Assembly (NCBI RefSeq): GCF_025165815.1
Contig: NZ_JAFFZE010000009.1
Coordinates: 186,001-250,000, forward strand
Length of the DNA: 64,000 nucleotides
Direction of reading: 5' to 3'
Origin: Actinophytocola gossypii
GTDB taxonomy: Bacteria; Actinomycetota; Actinomycetes; Mycobacteriales; Pseudonocardiaceae
Position 1 is the first letter of the stretch. Every line of letters starts with the position of its first letter. The translations under genes were made by a program, and so were the position numbers. Positions 28,196-37,729 of the stretch are shown here, one piece after another. Below the pieces are notes generated by a model, which worked only from the letters and a program-made list of their open reading frames with translations, was not told where the DNA came from and searched no databases.

Positions 28196-29800
28196 CTAAC
28201 CGGCGACACCGACGGTTTCCGGTCGTCGCCGCAGGTTGGTCGGGATGTGCCGCCTGACCACGAACAACGCAAGGGCGACGACGATCACCGCCCCCGCGTA
28301 GGCGTACGGGAGCTGGTAGGCCCGGCCGTCGAACGTGCTGCCCGTCGGTGGCAGCGCGACGGCGAACCCGGCGCTGATCGCGGTGGCCATCGTGCGGAAC
28401 CGGATGTCGCCTGCCGCCACCGCCAGCGGCAGCGCCGCCCACAGCAGGTACCACGGCTGCACGGTCGCCCCGAACACCAGCACCGCACCCAGCGCCGCGC
28501 CGAGCCCGATCATCGGCCGCAGCCGCCACCTCAGGCTGTCCAGCAGCAGCTTCGCGGCCAGCAGCGGCCCGAGCAGCGTGCCGACCATCCGGCTGACCGT
28601 GATCGCCGCGTCGATGTGGTTGCCGAGCCCGAGCAGGATGCCGAGCCCGCCCGCGCCGAAGCCGAGCGCGGTCATCGGGGCCATCCACGACTTCACCGCG
28701 CTCGCCGTGTTCAGCGTCGACACCCAGCCGTAGCCGAGGCCGCTGCCGAGCGACGTGATCGTCAGCACGGAGAGGAAGACCACCGCCAGCCCGCCGGCCA
28801 CGCCCAACACGTGTTTCCACCGGCCGCCGAGCCGTCTGGCGATCATCACGCCGAGGAACCCGAGGGCCAGCGCGGCGGGGATCTTCACCGCCGCGCCCAG
28901 CGTGATCACCGCGGCGCCGATGCCGTACCAGAGCAGCTCGCCGGACTGCCACGGCGGGAACGGCCCGCCCGGCCGGGTGCGGGGCATCCCGCGCAGCGCC
29001 AGCTCGACGCCGACCAGCATCAGGCCGATGGCCAGCGACTCGTTGTGGATGCCGACGACCAGGTGGAACAGCACCAGCGGGTTCGCCGCGCCCAGCCACA
29101 GCGCGCTCACCGGGTTGATGCCGAAGCGCCTGGCCAGCCGGGGCAGCGCCCACACGATCATCGCGAACCCGACCAGGGCGAGCAGCCGGTGGAACGCGAC
29201 CCCCATCACCACGTGGTTGCCGGTGATCCAGTTGATGGCCTTGCCCACGGTCAGGAACAGCGGTCCGTAAGGCGACGGCGTCTCCCGCCACATCGTCGGC
29301 ACGCCCCTGGTCAGGTCGTCGTCGATGCCGAGGCCCTCGGCCGGGCCGACCGTGTACGGGTCGAGGCCCCTGGCGGCGATCTCGCTCTGCGCCAGGTAGC
29401 TGTAGACGTCCTTGGAGAACATCGGGACCGTGAACACCAGCGGCGTGGTCCACATCGCCAGGGTCCTGCCCATCTGCGGCAGCGACACCATCCGCGCCCG
29501 GCCCGGCAGCGACAGCCGCCCCAGGGCCAGCCAGGCGAGCACGATCATGAACACGCCGGTGAACGCGATGGTCAGCGACACCGTGGTCATCCGGCTGAAC
29601 ATGCCGAGCACCGGGAGCCGCCACACCGGGTTGAACACCGGCGCCGCGCCAGCTCCCAGCGAGCCGACGGCCAGCAACAGCGCGCCGATCGTGCCGAACC
29701 GCCGGATCACGTCCAGCTGGCGTCGCTCGCGCGTGTCCAGCGGGCCGGCGGGGTCAACCACCCGCTCGTCCACCTCATCACGCACCGTGTCTCCCGCCAC
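28196..29800 (-). CDS. mptB: Alpha-(1->6)-mannopyranosyltransferase MptB-like
   Basis: A 534-residue polytopic GT-C glycosyltransferase using polyprenyl-phosphate mannose to extend the alpha-1,6-mannan core of lipomannan-type glycolipids. About twelve hydrophobic helices; the GT-C acidic loop is FSKDVYSYLAQSEIAARGLDPYTVGP, followed by WRETPSPYGPLFL, typical of MptA/MptB. I start at GTG 29800: GATACG at 29814-29809 eight bases upstream suggests a leaderless transcript. A GTG at 29845 is the alternative and would overlap that -10. It is divergent from sufR, as in M. tuberculosis (Rv1459c/Rv1460). Confidence 0.92.
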   Translation of the reverse strand: MAGDTVRDEVDERVVDPAGPLDTRERRQLDVIRRFGTIGALLLAVGSLGAGAAPVFNPVWRLPVLGMFSRMTTVSLTIAFTGVFMIVLAWLALGRLSLPGRARMVSLPQMGRTLAMWTTPLVFTVPMFSKDVYSYLAQSEIAARGLDPYTVGPAEGLGIDDDLTRGVPTMWRETPSPYGPLFLTVGKAINWITGNHVVMGVAFHRLLALVGFAMIVWALPRLARRFGINPVSALWLGAANPLVLFHLVVGIHNESLAIGLMLVGVELALRGMPRTRPGGPFPPWQSGELLWYGIGAAVITLGAAVKIPAALALGFLGVMIARRLGGRWKHVLGVAGGLAVVFLSVLTITSLGSGLGYGWVSTLNTASAVKSWMAPMTALGFGAGGLGILLGLGNHIDAAITVSRMVGTLLGPLLAAKLLLDSLRWRLRPMIGLGAALGAVLVFGATVQPWYLLWAALPLAVAAGDIRFRTMATAISAGFAVALPPTGSTFDGRAYQLPYAYAGAVIVVALALFVVRRHIPTNLRRRPETVGVAG

Positions 29801-29883
29801 CAGGGAAGCGTATCCACCCCGATGAGTGGTGAGCCCGCTCACCTCGACCGGCCCCGTCTTTGCCGTCCATCCGGAAATAGGAC

Positions 29884-29898
29884 ACACTGGTGTTGTGA
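29884..29898 (+). promoter_or_regulatory. SufR operator
   Basis: ACACT-N5-TGTGA, exactly the palindrome I recall for mycobacterial SufR. It overlaps the sufR GTG codon (29895-29897), and TAGGAC at 29878-29883 is a possible -10, so bound SufR would block promoter escape and start codon alike. Confidence 0.75.
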
Positions 29899-30599
29899 AA
29901 AACGAGCAGCAGCTCACCGAGGGCCGCACCAGGCATGGTGTGGCGCGGTTGCTGCTGCAGGAGGGCCCGATCACGGCGGCCGCGGTCGCCGAGACGCTCG
30001 GGCTCAGCCCGGCGGCCGTACGCCGGCATCTCGACACCCTCGTCGCCAACGGTGAGGCGGAGTTCCGCGACGCGCCCCGGCGCGGTCAGCGGGGCCGCGG
30101 GCGGCCGGCCAAGCTGTGGCTGCTCACCGAGACCGGACGGGCCAGGTTCGGCCACGCCTACGACGACCTCGCCATCGCGGCGATCCGGTTCGTCGCCGAG
30201 GGTGGGGGCGAGTCCGCCGTCCGGGAGTTCGCCGAGCGTCGGGTGGCCTCCCTGGTCGACCCGCACCGTCCGTCGGTCACCGACAAGACGGAGCTGGCCG
30301 AGCGGGCGAAGGCCCTCGCGGCCGCGCTCACGAGAGAGGGATACGCTGCGTCGACGCGGCGGGTCGGGACAGGGGAGCAGCTGTGTCAGCACCACTGCCC
30401 GGTGGCCCACGTCGCCGCGGAGTTCCCCCAGCTGTGCGAGGTCGAGACGGAGGTCTTCGCCGACCTGCTCGGCACACACGTACAGCGGCTCTCGACCATC
30501 GCGCGCGGGGACGCCGCGTGCACCACACACGTACCGCTCGGCGGCTCCGAACACGCCGATCAGGCACGCACCACCACGACCGAAGGGACGCCTTCATGA
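29895..30599 (+). CDS. sufR: Fe-S cluster sensor/repressor SufR
   Basis: A 234-residue ArsR/DeoR-like winged-helix regulator of the suf operon. DNA-binding helix [23 protein letters not shown] at residues 27-50 and wing [16 protein letters not shown]. Cluster ligands are C164, C168 and C181 in [10 protein letters not shown] and QLCEVE. GTG start at 29895 lies inside the operator. Its stop overlaps the sufB ATG, so repressor and machinery are on one autoregulated transcript: when the cluster is lost, repression is relieved. Confidence 0.95.
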   Translation: MKNEQQLTEGRTRHGVARLLLQEGPITAAAVAETLGLSPAAVRRHLDTLVANGEAEFRDAPRRGQRGRGRPAKLWLLTETGRARFGHAYDDLAIAAIRFVAEGGGESAVREFAERRVASLVDPHRPSVTDKTELAERAKALAAALTREGYAASTRRVGTGEQLCQHHCPVAHVAAEFPQLCEVETEVFADLLGTHVQRLSTIARGDAACTTHVPLGGSEHADQARTTTTEGTPS

Positions 30600-32038
30600 C
30601 TTCCGCCCCGGAGCGCGCGGGTTCGCCGCCGCTGACCCAGGAGGAGACCCTCGCCACGCTGGGCAAGTACCAGTTCGGCTGGGCCGACTCCGACGTCGCC
30701 GGTTCCAGTGCGCAGCGCGGCCTGTCCGAGGCCGTCGTCAGGGACATCTCCGCCAAGAAGGGCGAGCCCGAGTGGATGCTCGAGTCCCGCCTCAAGGCGC
30801 TGCGGCTGTTCGACCGCAAGCCGATGCCGAACTGGGGCGCCGACCTGTCCGGCATCGACTTCGACGCCATCAAGTACTTCGTGCGCTCCACCGAGAAGCA
30901 GGCCCAGAGCTGGGAGGACCTGCCCGAGGACATCAAGAACACCTACGACAAGCTGGGCATCCCGGAGGCCGAGAAGGCCCGCCTGGTGGCCGGCGTCGCC
31001 GCCCAGTACGAGTCCGAGGTGGTCTACCACAAGATCAACGAGGAGCTCGAGAAGCAGGGCGTGATCTTCCTCGACACCGACACCGCGCTCAAGGAGCACC
31101 CGGAGCTGTTCGAGGAGTACTACGGCTCGGTCATCCCGCACGGTGACAACAAGTTCTCCGCGCTCAACGGTGCCGTGTGGTCCGGCGGCTCGTTCATCTA
31201 CGTGCCGAAGGGCGTGCACGTGGAGATCCCGCTGCAGGCCTACTTCCGGATCAACACCGAGAACATGGGCCAGTTCGAGCGGACCCTGATCATCGTCGAC
31301 GAGGGCGCCTACGTGCACTACGTCGAGGGCTGCACCGCGCCGATCTACTCGTCGGACTCGCTGCACTCCGCGGTCGTCGAGATCGTCGTCAAGAAGGGCG
31401 GCCGCTGCCGGTACACGACCATCCAGAACTGGTCGAACAACGTCTACAACCTGGTCACCAAGCGCGCCAAGGCCGAAGAGGGCGCGACCATGGAGTGGAT
31501 CGACGGCAACATCGGCTCCAAGGTCACCATGAAGTACCCGTCGGTGTTCCTGATGGGCGAGCACGCCAAGGGCGAGGTCCTGTCGATCGCGTTCGCCGGC
31601 GAGGGCCAGCACCAGGACGCGGGCGCCAAGATGGAGCACCTCGCGCCGCACACCTCCTCGACGATCGTGTCGAAGTCGGTGGCCCGCGGTGGCGGCCGGA
31701 CCTCCTACCGAGGCCTGGTCAAGGTGGCCAAGCGGGCGCACCACGCGGCGTCCACGGTGAAGTGCGACGCGCTGCTGGTCGACCAGATCAGCCGCAGCGA
31801 CACCTACCCGTACGTGGACATCCGCACCGACGACGTGTCCATGGGCCACGAGGCGACCGTCTCGAAGGTCAGCGAGGACCAGCTGTTCTACCTGATGTCC
31901 CGCGGCCTGACCGAGGACGAGGCGATGGCGATGGTCGTGCGCGGCTTCGTCGAGCCGATCGCCCGCGAGCTGCCCATGGAGTACGCGCTGGAACTGAACC
32001 GGCTCATCGAGCTGCAGATGGAAGGGGCCGTCGGCTAA
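30596..32038 (+). CDS. sufB: Fe-S assembly scaffold SufB
   Basis: A 480-residue SufB, core of the SufBCD scaffold on which Fe-S clusters are built. [34 protein letters not shown] and the C-terminal [27 protein letters not shown] are family blocks. It overlaps sufR by ATGA and abuts sufD with no gap. Unlike the M. tuberculosis SufB, no intein interrupts the frame. Confidence 0.98.
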   Translation: MTSAPERAGSPPLTQEETLATLGKYQFGWADSDVAGSSAQRGLSEAVVRDISAKKGEPEWMLESRLKALRLFDRKPMPNWGADLSGIDFDAIKYFVRSTEKQAQSWEDLPEDIKNTYDKLGIPEAEKARLVAGVAAQYESEVVYHKINEELEKQGVIFLDTDTALKEHPELFEEYYGSVIPHGDNKFSALNGAVWSGGSFIYVPKGVHVEIPLQAYFRINTENMGQFERTLIIVDEGAYVHYVEGCTAPIYSSDSLHSAVVEIVVKKGGRCRYTTIQNWSNNVYNLVTKRAKAEEGATMEWIDGNIGSKVTMKYPSVFLMGEHAKGEVLSIAFAGEGQHQDAGAKMEHLAPHTSSTIVSKSVARGGGRTSYRGLVKVAKRAHHAASTVKCDALLVDQISRSDTYPYVDIRTDDVSMGHEATVSKVSEDQLFYLMSRGLTEDEAMAMVVRGFVEPIARELPMEYALELNRLIELQMEGAVG

Positions 32039-33199
32039 ATGAGCCAGGCTGTTGCACAGACACCCCACTCGCACGGGGCGGTCGTCCCCGCGTCCTCCCG
32101 GGCCGAGCAGTTCGCCTCGTTCGACGTCGAGGCGTTCGAGGTCCCGGGTGGGCGTGAGGAGATCTGGCGCTTCACGCCGATGAAGCGCCTCCGCGGGCTG
32201 CACGACGGCACCGCGGTCGCCACCGGCTCGCTGTCGGTCGAGGTCGACGGTGCCGACGTGCGCGTCGAGACCGTCGGCCGCGACGACGACCGGCTCGGCC
32301 AGGCGGGCACGCCGGCCGACCGGATCGCGGCCCAGGCGTACACGTCGTTCACCGAGGCCACGGTCATCACCGTGCCCAAGGAGGTCCAGGCTGGCGTCAC
32401 CACGGTGACCGTCACCGGGCCGGGCGAGGGCCAGGTCGCCTACGGGCACCTGCAGGTGCGGGCCGAGCAGTTCGCCGAGGCCGTCGTGGTGCTCGACCAC
32501 CGGGGCAGCGGCACCGTCGCCGACAACGTGGAGATCCTGGTCGCCGACGGCGCCAAGCTCACCGTGGTCAGCGTGCACGACTGGGCCGACGACGCGGTGC
32601 AGGTCTCCGCGCACCACACGAAGCTCGGCCGGGACGCGACCCTGCGCCACCACCTCGTGGCGCTCGGCGGCGACCTGGTCCGGGTCAGCCCGACCGTGAC
32701 CTACGCCGGCCCGGGCGGCGACGCCGAGCTGAACGGCCTGTACTTCGCCGACGCCGGCCAGCACATGGAGCTGCGCACCTTCGCCGACCACGCCCAGCCG
32801 AACTGCAAGTCGAACGTGGTCTACAAGGGCGCGCTGCAGGGCGACGACGCCAGGACGGTCTGGATCGGCGACGTGCTGATCCGCGCGGCCGCCGAGGGCA
32901 CCGAGACCTTCGAGCTGAACCGGAACCTGGTGCTCACCGAGGGCGCCCGCGCCGACTCGGTGCCGAACCTGGAGATCGAGACCGGCGAGATCGCCGGCGC
33001 CGGTCACGCCAGCGCCACCGGCCGGTTCGACGACGAGCAGCTGTTCTACCTGCGGGCCCGCGGCATCCCGGAGGGGGTGGCGCGCCGGCTGGTCGTGCGT
33101 GGCTTCTTCCACGAGCTGCTGATGAAGATCGGCGTTCCGGAGATCCGGGAGCGGCTGGAAGCGGCCATCGAGGCGGAGCTCGAGGCGGTCGGGGCATGA
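32039..33199 (+). CDS. sufD: Fe-S assembly protein SufD
   Basis: A 386-residue SufD, the SufB paralogue that completes the SufBC2D complex. PGGREEIWRFTPMKRLRGLHDG is the N-terminal block. The beta-helix core and the DEQLFYLRARGIPEGVARRLVVRGFF tail mirror the SufB C-terminus. The ATG follows the sufB TAA immediately; the stop overlaps the ferredoxin ATG. A histidine in YFADAGQHMELRTFADHAQPNCKS corresponds to the SufD interface region. Confidence 0.97.
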   Translation: MSQAVAQTPHSHGAVVPASSRAEQFASFDVEAFEVPGGREEIWRFTPMKRLRGLHDGTAVATGSLSVEVDGADVRVETVGRDDDRLGQAGTPADRIAAQAYTSFTEATVITVPKEVQAGVTTVTVTGPGEGQVAYGHLQVRAEQFAEAVVVLDHRGSGTVADNVEILVADGAKLTVVSVHDWADDAVQVSAHHTKLGRDATLRHHLVALGGDLVRVSPTVTYAGPGGDAELNGLYFADAGQHMELRTFADHAQPNCKSNVVYKGALQGDDARTVWIGDVLIRAAAEGTETFELNRNLVLTEGARADSVPNLEIETGEIAGAGHASATGRFDDEQLFYLRARGIPEGVARRLVVRGFFHELLMKIGVPEIRERLEAAIEAELEAVGA

Positions 33200-33510
33200 G
33201 TCGCGCGTGTGCGCTGTCCGACCTGGACGAGGGCAAGCCGATCGGCGTCGAGGTCGACGGCGAGCCGGTCGTGCTCGTGCGCCAGGGCGAGACCGTGCAC
33301 GCGCTGCGCGACGAGTGCTCGCACGCCACGTTGCAGCTGTCCGAGGGCGAGCTGACCCGCAAGGGCATCGAGTGCTGGCTGCACGGGTCGTGCTTCGACC
33401 TGCGTACCGGGGAGCCGTCCTCCCCGCCGGCCACCGAGCCGGTCGACGTGTTCCCGGTCGAGATCCGCGACGGTGAGGTCCACGTGGACGTCACCACCAC
33501 CACGAACTGA
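33196..33510 (+). CDS. Rieske-type [2Fe-2S] ferredoxin
   Basis: A 104-residue soluble Rieske ferredoxin of the NirD/dioxygenase-ferredoxin kind. Ligands C41 and H43 (ECSHA) and C60 and H63 (CWLHG) are intact. It overlaps sufD by ATGA and precedes sufC by 22 nt. Such a gene within suf operons is usual in actinobacteria outside Mycobacterium; it may supply electrons for assembly or be an early client. Its exact role is not established. Confidence 0.93.
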   Translation: MSRACALSDLDEGKPIGVEVDGEPVVLVRQGETVHALRDECSHATLQLSEGELTRKGIECWLHGSCFDLRTGEPSSPPATEPVDVFPVEIRDGEVHVDVTTTTN

Positions 33511-33532
33511 ACTTCTGAGGAGAAAGCAAGAG

Positions 33533-34306
33533 ATGGCCACGCTGGAGATCAGGGATCTGCACGTCTCGGTCACCACCGACGAGACCGCCAAGGAGATCCT
33601 GTCCGGGGTCGACCTGACGATCAACTCGGGCGAGACGCACGCGATCATGGGCCCGAACGGGTCCGGCAAGTCCACGCTGTCCTACGCCGTCGCCGGCCAC
33701 CCCAAGTACGAGGTGACCTCCGGCTCGGTGACCCTGGACGGCGAGGACGTCCTGGAGATGTCGGTCGACGAGCGCGCCCGCGCCGGTCTGTTCCTCGCCA
33801 TGCAGTACCCGGTCGAGGTGCCCGGCGTGTCGATGTCGAACTTCCTGCGCACCGCCGCGACCTCGGTCCGGGGTGAGGCGCCGAAGCTGCGGCACTGGGT
33901 CAAGGAGGTCAAGGAGGCCATGGCCGACCTCGACATCGACCCGGCGTTCGCCGAGCGCTCGGTGAACGAGGGCTTCTCCGGCGGTGAGAAGAAGCGCCAC
34001 GAGATCCTGCAGCTCGCGCTGCTCCGGCCGAAGATCGCGATCCTGGACGAGACCGACTCCGGCCTGGACGTCGACGCGCTGCGCGTGGTCTCCGAGGGCA
34101 TCAACCGGGTCCGGGAGGGCGGCGAGGTCGGCATCATGCTGATCACCCACTACACCCGGATCCTGCGGCACATCACGCCGGACTTCGTGCACGTGTTCGC
34201 CGGCGGCCGGATCGTCGAGTCCGGCGGATCCGAGCTGGCCGACCAGCTCGAGGAGCACGGCTACGTCCGCTTCACCGGCAAGCAGGAGCCGGCCGCGATC
34301 GGCTGA
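33533..34306 (+). CDS. sufC: Fe-S assembly ATPase SufC
   Basis: A 257-residue ABC-type ATPase of the SufBCD complex. Walker A GPNGSGKSTLSYA, the SufC-type signature FSGGEKKRHEILQLALL, Walker B IAILDETDSGLD and ITHYTRILRHI are present. I start at ATG 33533, with AGGAG upstream; the longer frame reads through the ferredoxin gene. ATP binding by SufC drives conformational change in SufB and SufD. Confidence 0.98.
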   Translation: MATLEIRDLHVSVTTDETAKEILSGVDLTINSGETHAIMGPNGSGKSTLSYAVAGHPKYEVTSGSVTLDGEDVLEMSVDERARAGLFLAMQYPVEVPGVSMSNFLRTAATSVRGEAPKLRHWVKEVKEAMADLDIDPAFAERSVNEGFSGGEKKRHEILQLALLRPKIAILDETDSGLDVDALRVVSEGINRVREGGEVGIMLITHYTRILRHITPDFVHVFAGGRIVESGGSELADQLEEHGYVRFTGKQEPAAIG

Positions 34307-34323
34307 GAATAGAGGGTTCCCGG

Positions 34324-35583
34324 ATGACCACCACCACCGCCGCGCCCTTCGACGTCGAGACGGTCCGCAAGGACTTCCCGATCCTGTCCCGGCTCGTGCA
34401 CGGCGACAAACCGTTGGTGTACCTGGACAACGCGGCCACCTCGCAGAAGCCGCGCCAGGTCATCGACGCGCTCGTCGAGTACTACGAGAAGCACAACGCC
34501 AACGTGCACCGCGGCATCCACACACTGGCCGAGGAGGCCACCGCGCTGTACGAGGGCGCCCGGGACAAGATGGCGAAGTTCATCGGCGCCCCGAGCCGCG
34601 ACGAGGTGATCTTCACCAAGAACACCTCGGAGGCGATCAACCTGGTGGCCCGCGTGCTCGGCGACGCCGGGCCGGGCTACCGGGTCGGCCCCGGTGACGA
34701 GATCGTCATCACCGAGATGGAGCATCACTCCAACATCGTTCCGTGGCACCAGCTCGCGGAGCGCACGGGCGCGACGGTGAAGTGGCTGCGGCTCACCGAC
34801 GAGGGCAGGCTCGACCTGTCCACACTGGACTCCGTGGTCACCGAGCGGACGAAGATCGTCTCGATGACGCACGTGTCCAACCTGCTCGGCACGATCAACC
34901 CGGTCGACGTGGTGGTCAAGCGGGCCCGCGAGGTCGGTGCGCTGGTGCTGGTCGACGCGTCGCAGTCGGCGCCGCACCTGCCGTTCGACGTGTCGGCGCT
35001 CGGCGCGGACTTCGTGGCGGTCACCTGCCACAAGATGCTCGGCCCGACCGGTATCGGCGTGCTGTGGGCCCGGCTGCCGCTGCTGCAGGAACTGCCCCCG
35101 TTCCTCGGCGGCGGCGAGATGATCGAGCTGGTGACGATGGAGAAGTCCACGTTCGCCCCGCCGCCGCACAAGTTCGAGGCGGGCACCCCGCCGATCGCCG
35201 AGGCGGTCGGCCTCGGTGCGGCCGTGGACTACCTCACGGCCGTCGGCATGGACGCCATCGCCGCGCACGAGCACGAGCTGACCCGGTACGTCATCGAGCG
35301 CTTCGCCGAGGTGGAGGGCCTGCGGGTGATCGGCCCGAACACGGCCGAGAACCGGGTCGCCGAGGTGTCGTTCGCGCTGGAGGGCATCCACCCGCACGAC
35401 GTGGGCCAGATCCTCGACGAGCAGGGCATCGCGGTACGGGTCGGGCACCACTGCGCGCGGCCGGCCGTCGTGCGGTACGGAATTCCGGCGACCACTCGGG
35501 CGTCGTTCTACCTGTACAACACGCACGCCGAGGTCGACGCGCTGATCGCGGGCCTGGACCGGGTGAAGAGGGTCTTCACATGA
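34324..35583 (+). CDS. sufS: Cysteine desulfurase SufS
   Basis: A 419-residue group II cysteine desulfurase that removes sulfur from cysteine for cluster assembly. The PLP lysine is K237 in TCHKMLGPTGIGVLW and the persulfide cysteine is C377 in RVGHHCARPAV. LDNAATSQKP and ANVHRGIHTLAEEAT are N-terminal blocks. Its stop overlaps the sufU start, consistent with SufU being its sulfur acceptor. Confidence 0.98.
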   Translation: MTTTTAAPFDVETVRKDFPILSRLVHGDKPLVYLDNAATSQKPRQVIDALVEYYEKHNANVHRGIHTLAEEATALYEGARDKMAKFIGAPSRDEVIFTKNTSEAINLVARVLGDAGPGYRVGPGDEIVITEMEHHSNIVPWHQLAERTGATVKWLRLTDEGRLDLSTLDSVVTERTKIVSMTHVSNLLGTINPVDVVVKRAREVGALVLVDASQSAPHLPFDVSALGADFVAVTCHKMLGPTGIGVLWARLPLLQELPPFLGGGEMIELVTMEKSTFAPPPHKFEAGTPPIAEAVGLGAAVDYLTAVGMDAIAAHEHELTRYVIERFAEVEGLRVIGPNTAENRVAEVSFALEGIHPHDVGQILDEQGIAVRVGHHCARPAVVRYGIPATTRASFYLYNTHAEVDALIAGLDRVKRVFT

Positions 35584-36035
35584 ACCTGGAGTCGATGTAC
35601 CAGGAGATCATCCTGGACCACTACAAGAACCCGCACGGGCGCGGTCTGCGCGAGCCGTACGACGCCGAGTCGTTCCAGGTGAACCCCACCTGTGGCGACG
35701 AGGTGACGCTGCGGGTGGCACTGGCCGACGCGAAGGTCGGCGACGTGTCCTACGACGGCCAGGGCTGCTCGATCAGCCAGGCGTCCACGTCGGTGCTGAC
35801 CGACCTGGTCCAGGGCCGGACCGTCGAGGAGGCGCTGGCCACGATGGACGCCTTCGTGGAGATGGTGCAGGGCCGGGGCCAGGTGGAGCCGGACGAGGAC
35901 GTGCTGGAGGACGGCGTGGCCTTCGCCGGGGTGGCGAAGTATCCCGCGCGGGTGAAGTGCGCGCTGCTGGGTTGGATGGCGTTCAAGGACGCCGTGTCAC
36001 AGGCAGCCTCCCGAGCCGAAGGAGCAACCCGATGA
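35580..36035 (+). CDS. sufU: Zinc-dependent sulfurtransferase SufU
   Basis: A 151-residue SufU. Zinc ligands C38, D40, C63 and C127 (NPTCGDEV, GQGCSIS, RVKCALLGW) are all present, so this is the SufS-activating zinc protein and not a scaffold IscU. It has the SufU-specific insertion between residues about 72 and 95. It overlaps both neighbours by ATGA. Confidence 0.97.
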   Translation: MNLESMYQEIILDHYKNPHGRGLREPYDAESFQVNPTCGDEVTLRVALADAKVGDVSYDGQGCSISQASTSVLTDLVQGRTVEEALATMDAFVEMVQGRGQVEPDEDVLEDGVAFAGVAKYPARVKCALLGWMAFKDAVSQAASRAEGATR

Positions 36036-36418
36036 CCGAGAACATCGAACGAGGCGTCGAGTCCCTCCCGGAGCCCCCGGCGCCGAAGGCGGACGTGGCG
36101 GCGATCGACGACATCGAGGAGGCCATGCGCGACGTGGTCGACCCCGAGTTGGGGATCAACGTCGTCGACCTCGGCCTGGTGTACGACCTCCGCGTCGAGG
36201 AGGACAACACCGCGACGATCGACATGACCCTGACGTCGGCGGCGTGCCCGCTGACCGACGTGATCGAGGACCAGACCCGCGCCGCGCTGACCGCTGGCCC
36301 GGGCGGCGGCCTGGTGAGCGACTTCCGGATCAACTGGGTCTGGATGCCGCCGTGGGGCCCGGAGAAGATCACCGAGGACGGCCGCGAGCAGCTGCGCGCC
36401 CTCGGCTTCACCCTGTAG
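36032..36418 (+). CDS. sufT: SufT / DUF59 Fe-S maturation protein
   Basis: A 128-residue MIP18/PaaD-like (DUF59) protein, an auxiliary factor in Fe-S cluster maturation. Signature DVVDPELGINVVDLGLVYDL and the cysteine in TSAACPLTDVIEDQ; the C-terminal VWMPPWGPEKITEDGREQL is typical. ATG at 36032 overlaps the sufU stop. It ends the suf operon; its last 11 bp overlap the 3' end of the convergent membrane-protein gene, leaving no room for a terminator. Confidence 0.96.
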   Translation: MTENIERGVESLPEPPAPKADVAAIDDIEEAMRDVVDPELGINVVDLGLVYDLRVEEDNTATIDMTLTSAACPLTDVIEDQTRAALTAGPGGGLVSDFRINWVWMPPWGPEKITEDGREQLRALGFTL

Positions 36419-37337
36419 TCCACACGTCGCACGCGGACAGCCGGCCGGACGAGAACCCCTTGTCCAGCCAGCTGTTCGCGTCCGGCAGTGCGTCCACGGC
36501 GGACAGCCGGTCGCGGATCTCGCCGGTGATGTTGGCGTCCACCGACCCGTGGCCGGCCATCGCGGCCGACGCGATGCCGACCAGGCAGGTCGCCTGTAGG
36601 CTCAGCCGGTCGTCCACTCCGGACTCGTCGGCGGCCTCCTCGTACGTGCTCCCGTAACCGGCGAGCAGGGCCACCTCCGCGTACTCACGCAGAAACACCC
36701 CGAGGTACCGACCGGGATAACGCCCGTTGCCCTCGACGTCCCGCAGGTACGCCGGTGTCATGTAGACGGTGCCCGCGCAGCTGGTGACGGACGCCGTCGC
36801 CGCCACCGCACCGCACCGCGACTTCACCTCACCGTCCTGGACGGTCACCACGTCGACCGCCGGTACCGGCAGCTCGGCGGCGGCGAACAGCCCACCGAAG
36901 GCGTCGTCGGCGCACACCGCCGCCGCCGCGTAGAACGCTTCCTGCGCGTCAGCATCGAACGTCGGCAACAGGCACGTCACCTCCCACAGCTCCGCGGGTG
37001 AGGTCGACAGCGGATGCGCGGCCAGGGCGGCGTAGCCGTCCGGCGGTGGGACAGGCGGCGGGGTGGCCTCGACCGGCGTGGAGCTGGTCGGCACCGGCAG
37101 CGCTGGAATGTCCAGACCCGCGGCCGTGCCCGCCACCCGGCGCACCGGCGGGTCGGCGGCCAGCACCGCGAGACCCGCGATCATCCCGAGCACCAGCATC
37201 ACCACGACGGTCAGCGACACGTAGTACGCCGGGTGCCGGTAGGCCCTCGGTCCGGCCCGCTCCGGTGCCCGCCGGGCCGGCGGCTCGTGGAGCAGGTCGT
37301 CGAGGCCGGTCGGCTCCTCCGGCGGGTCGGCGGTCAT
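36408..37337 (-). CDS. Membrane-anchored neutral zinc metallopeptidase-like protein
   Basis: A 309-residue protein with a cytosolic Pro/Arg-rich N-terminus, one membrane segment (about residues 37-62), a Pro-rich linker and an external domain with several cysteines. It shows TVYMTPAYLRDV, FLREYAEVALL and SGVDDRLSLQATCLVGIASAA. That order recalls the YpfJ-type neutral zinc metallopeptidase family, but the HExxH-like site is replaced by REYAE, so it is probably catalytically dead. The family link is tentative. ATG at 37337 overlaps the merR stop, suggesting a coupled pair. Confidence 0.6.
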   Translation of the reverse strand: MTADPPEEPTGLDDLLHEPPARRAPERAGPRAYRHPAYYVSLTVVVMLVLGMIAGLAVLAADPPVRRVAGTAAGLDIPALPVPTSSTPVEATPPPVPPPDGYAALAAHPLSTSPAELWEVTCLLPTFDADAQEAFYAAAAVCADDAFGGLFAAAELPVPAVDVVTVQDGEVKSRCGAVAATASVTSCAGTVYMTPAYLRDVEGNGRYPGRYLGVFLREYAEVALLAGYGSTYEEAADESGVDDRLSLQATCLVGIASAAMAGHGSVDANITGEIRDRLSAVDALPDANSWLDKGFSSGRLSACDVWTTG

Positions 37338-37720
37338 GCCGGCTCGACCGCGGCCGCCGGTTCGGCCTTCTCCCGGTAGTGGGCGATCTTGCCGCGGATG
37401 TGCTCCTGCTCGGCGCGCAGCAGCTCGATGCGCCTGGTGATGTCCTCGTCGTGCTCCTCGAGCACCGCCAGCCGTTCGGCGACCGTCTCGTCGCCGCCGC
37501 GGGCGAGCTCGGCGTAGCGCACCATCCGCGCGATCGGCATGCCGGTCTCGCGCAGGCAGCGCAGGATCCGCAGCCACCCGAGGTCGTCCTCGGTGAACAC
37601 CCGCTGCCCGCCGGAGTTCCGCTCGATCCCGTCCAGCAGGCCGATCCGCTCGTAGTAGCGCAGGGTGTCGAGGCTGAAGCCGGTCCGCTCGGCCACCTGG
37701 CCAGGTGAGTAGCGCCGCAT
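37334..37720 (-). CDS. MerR-family regulator
   Basis: A 128-residue MerR-type activator. N-terminal HTH (YSPGQVAERTGFSLDTLRYYERIGLL), then the wing QRVFTEDDLGWLRILRCLRETGMPI and a long dimerisation coiled coil. No conserved metal-binding cysteines follow, so a metal sensor is unlikely. ATG at 37720; the TTG just before it is a less likely start. It is coupled to the membrane-protein gene and may regulate it. Confidence 0.9.
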   Translation of the reverse strand: MRRYSPGQVAERTGFSLDTLRYYERIGLLDGIERNSGGQRVFTEDDLGWLRILRCLRETGMPIARMVRYAELARGGDETVAERLAVLEEHDEDITRRIELLRAEQEHIRGKIAHYREKAEPAAAVEPA

Positions 37721-37729
37721 CAACCGATC

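Noticed and set aside
30596-32038. Possible intein in sufB, as in M. tuberculosis
   Set aside because: The reading frame is uninterrupted and of normal 480-residue length.
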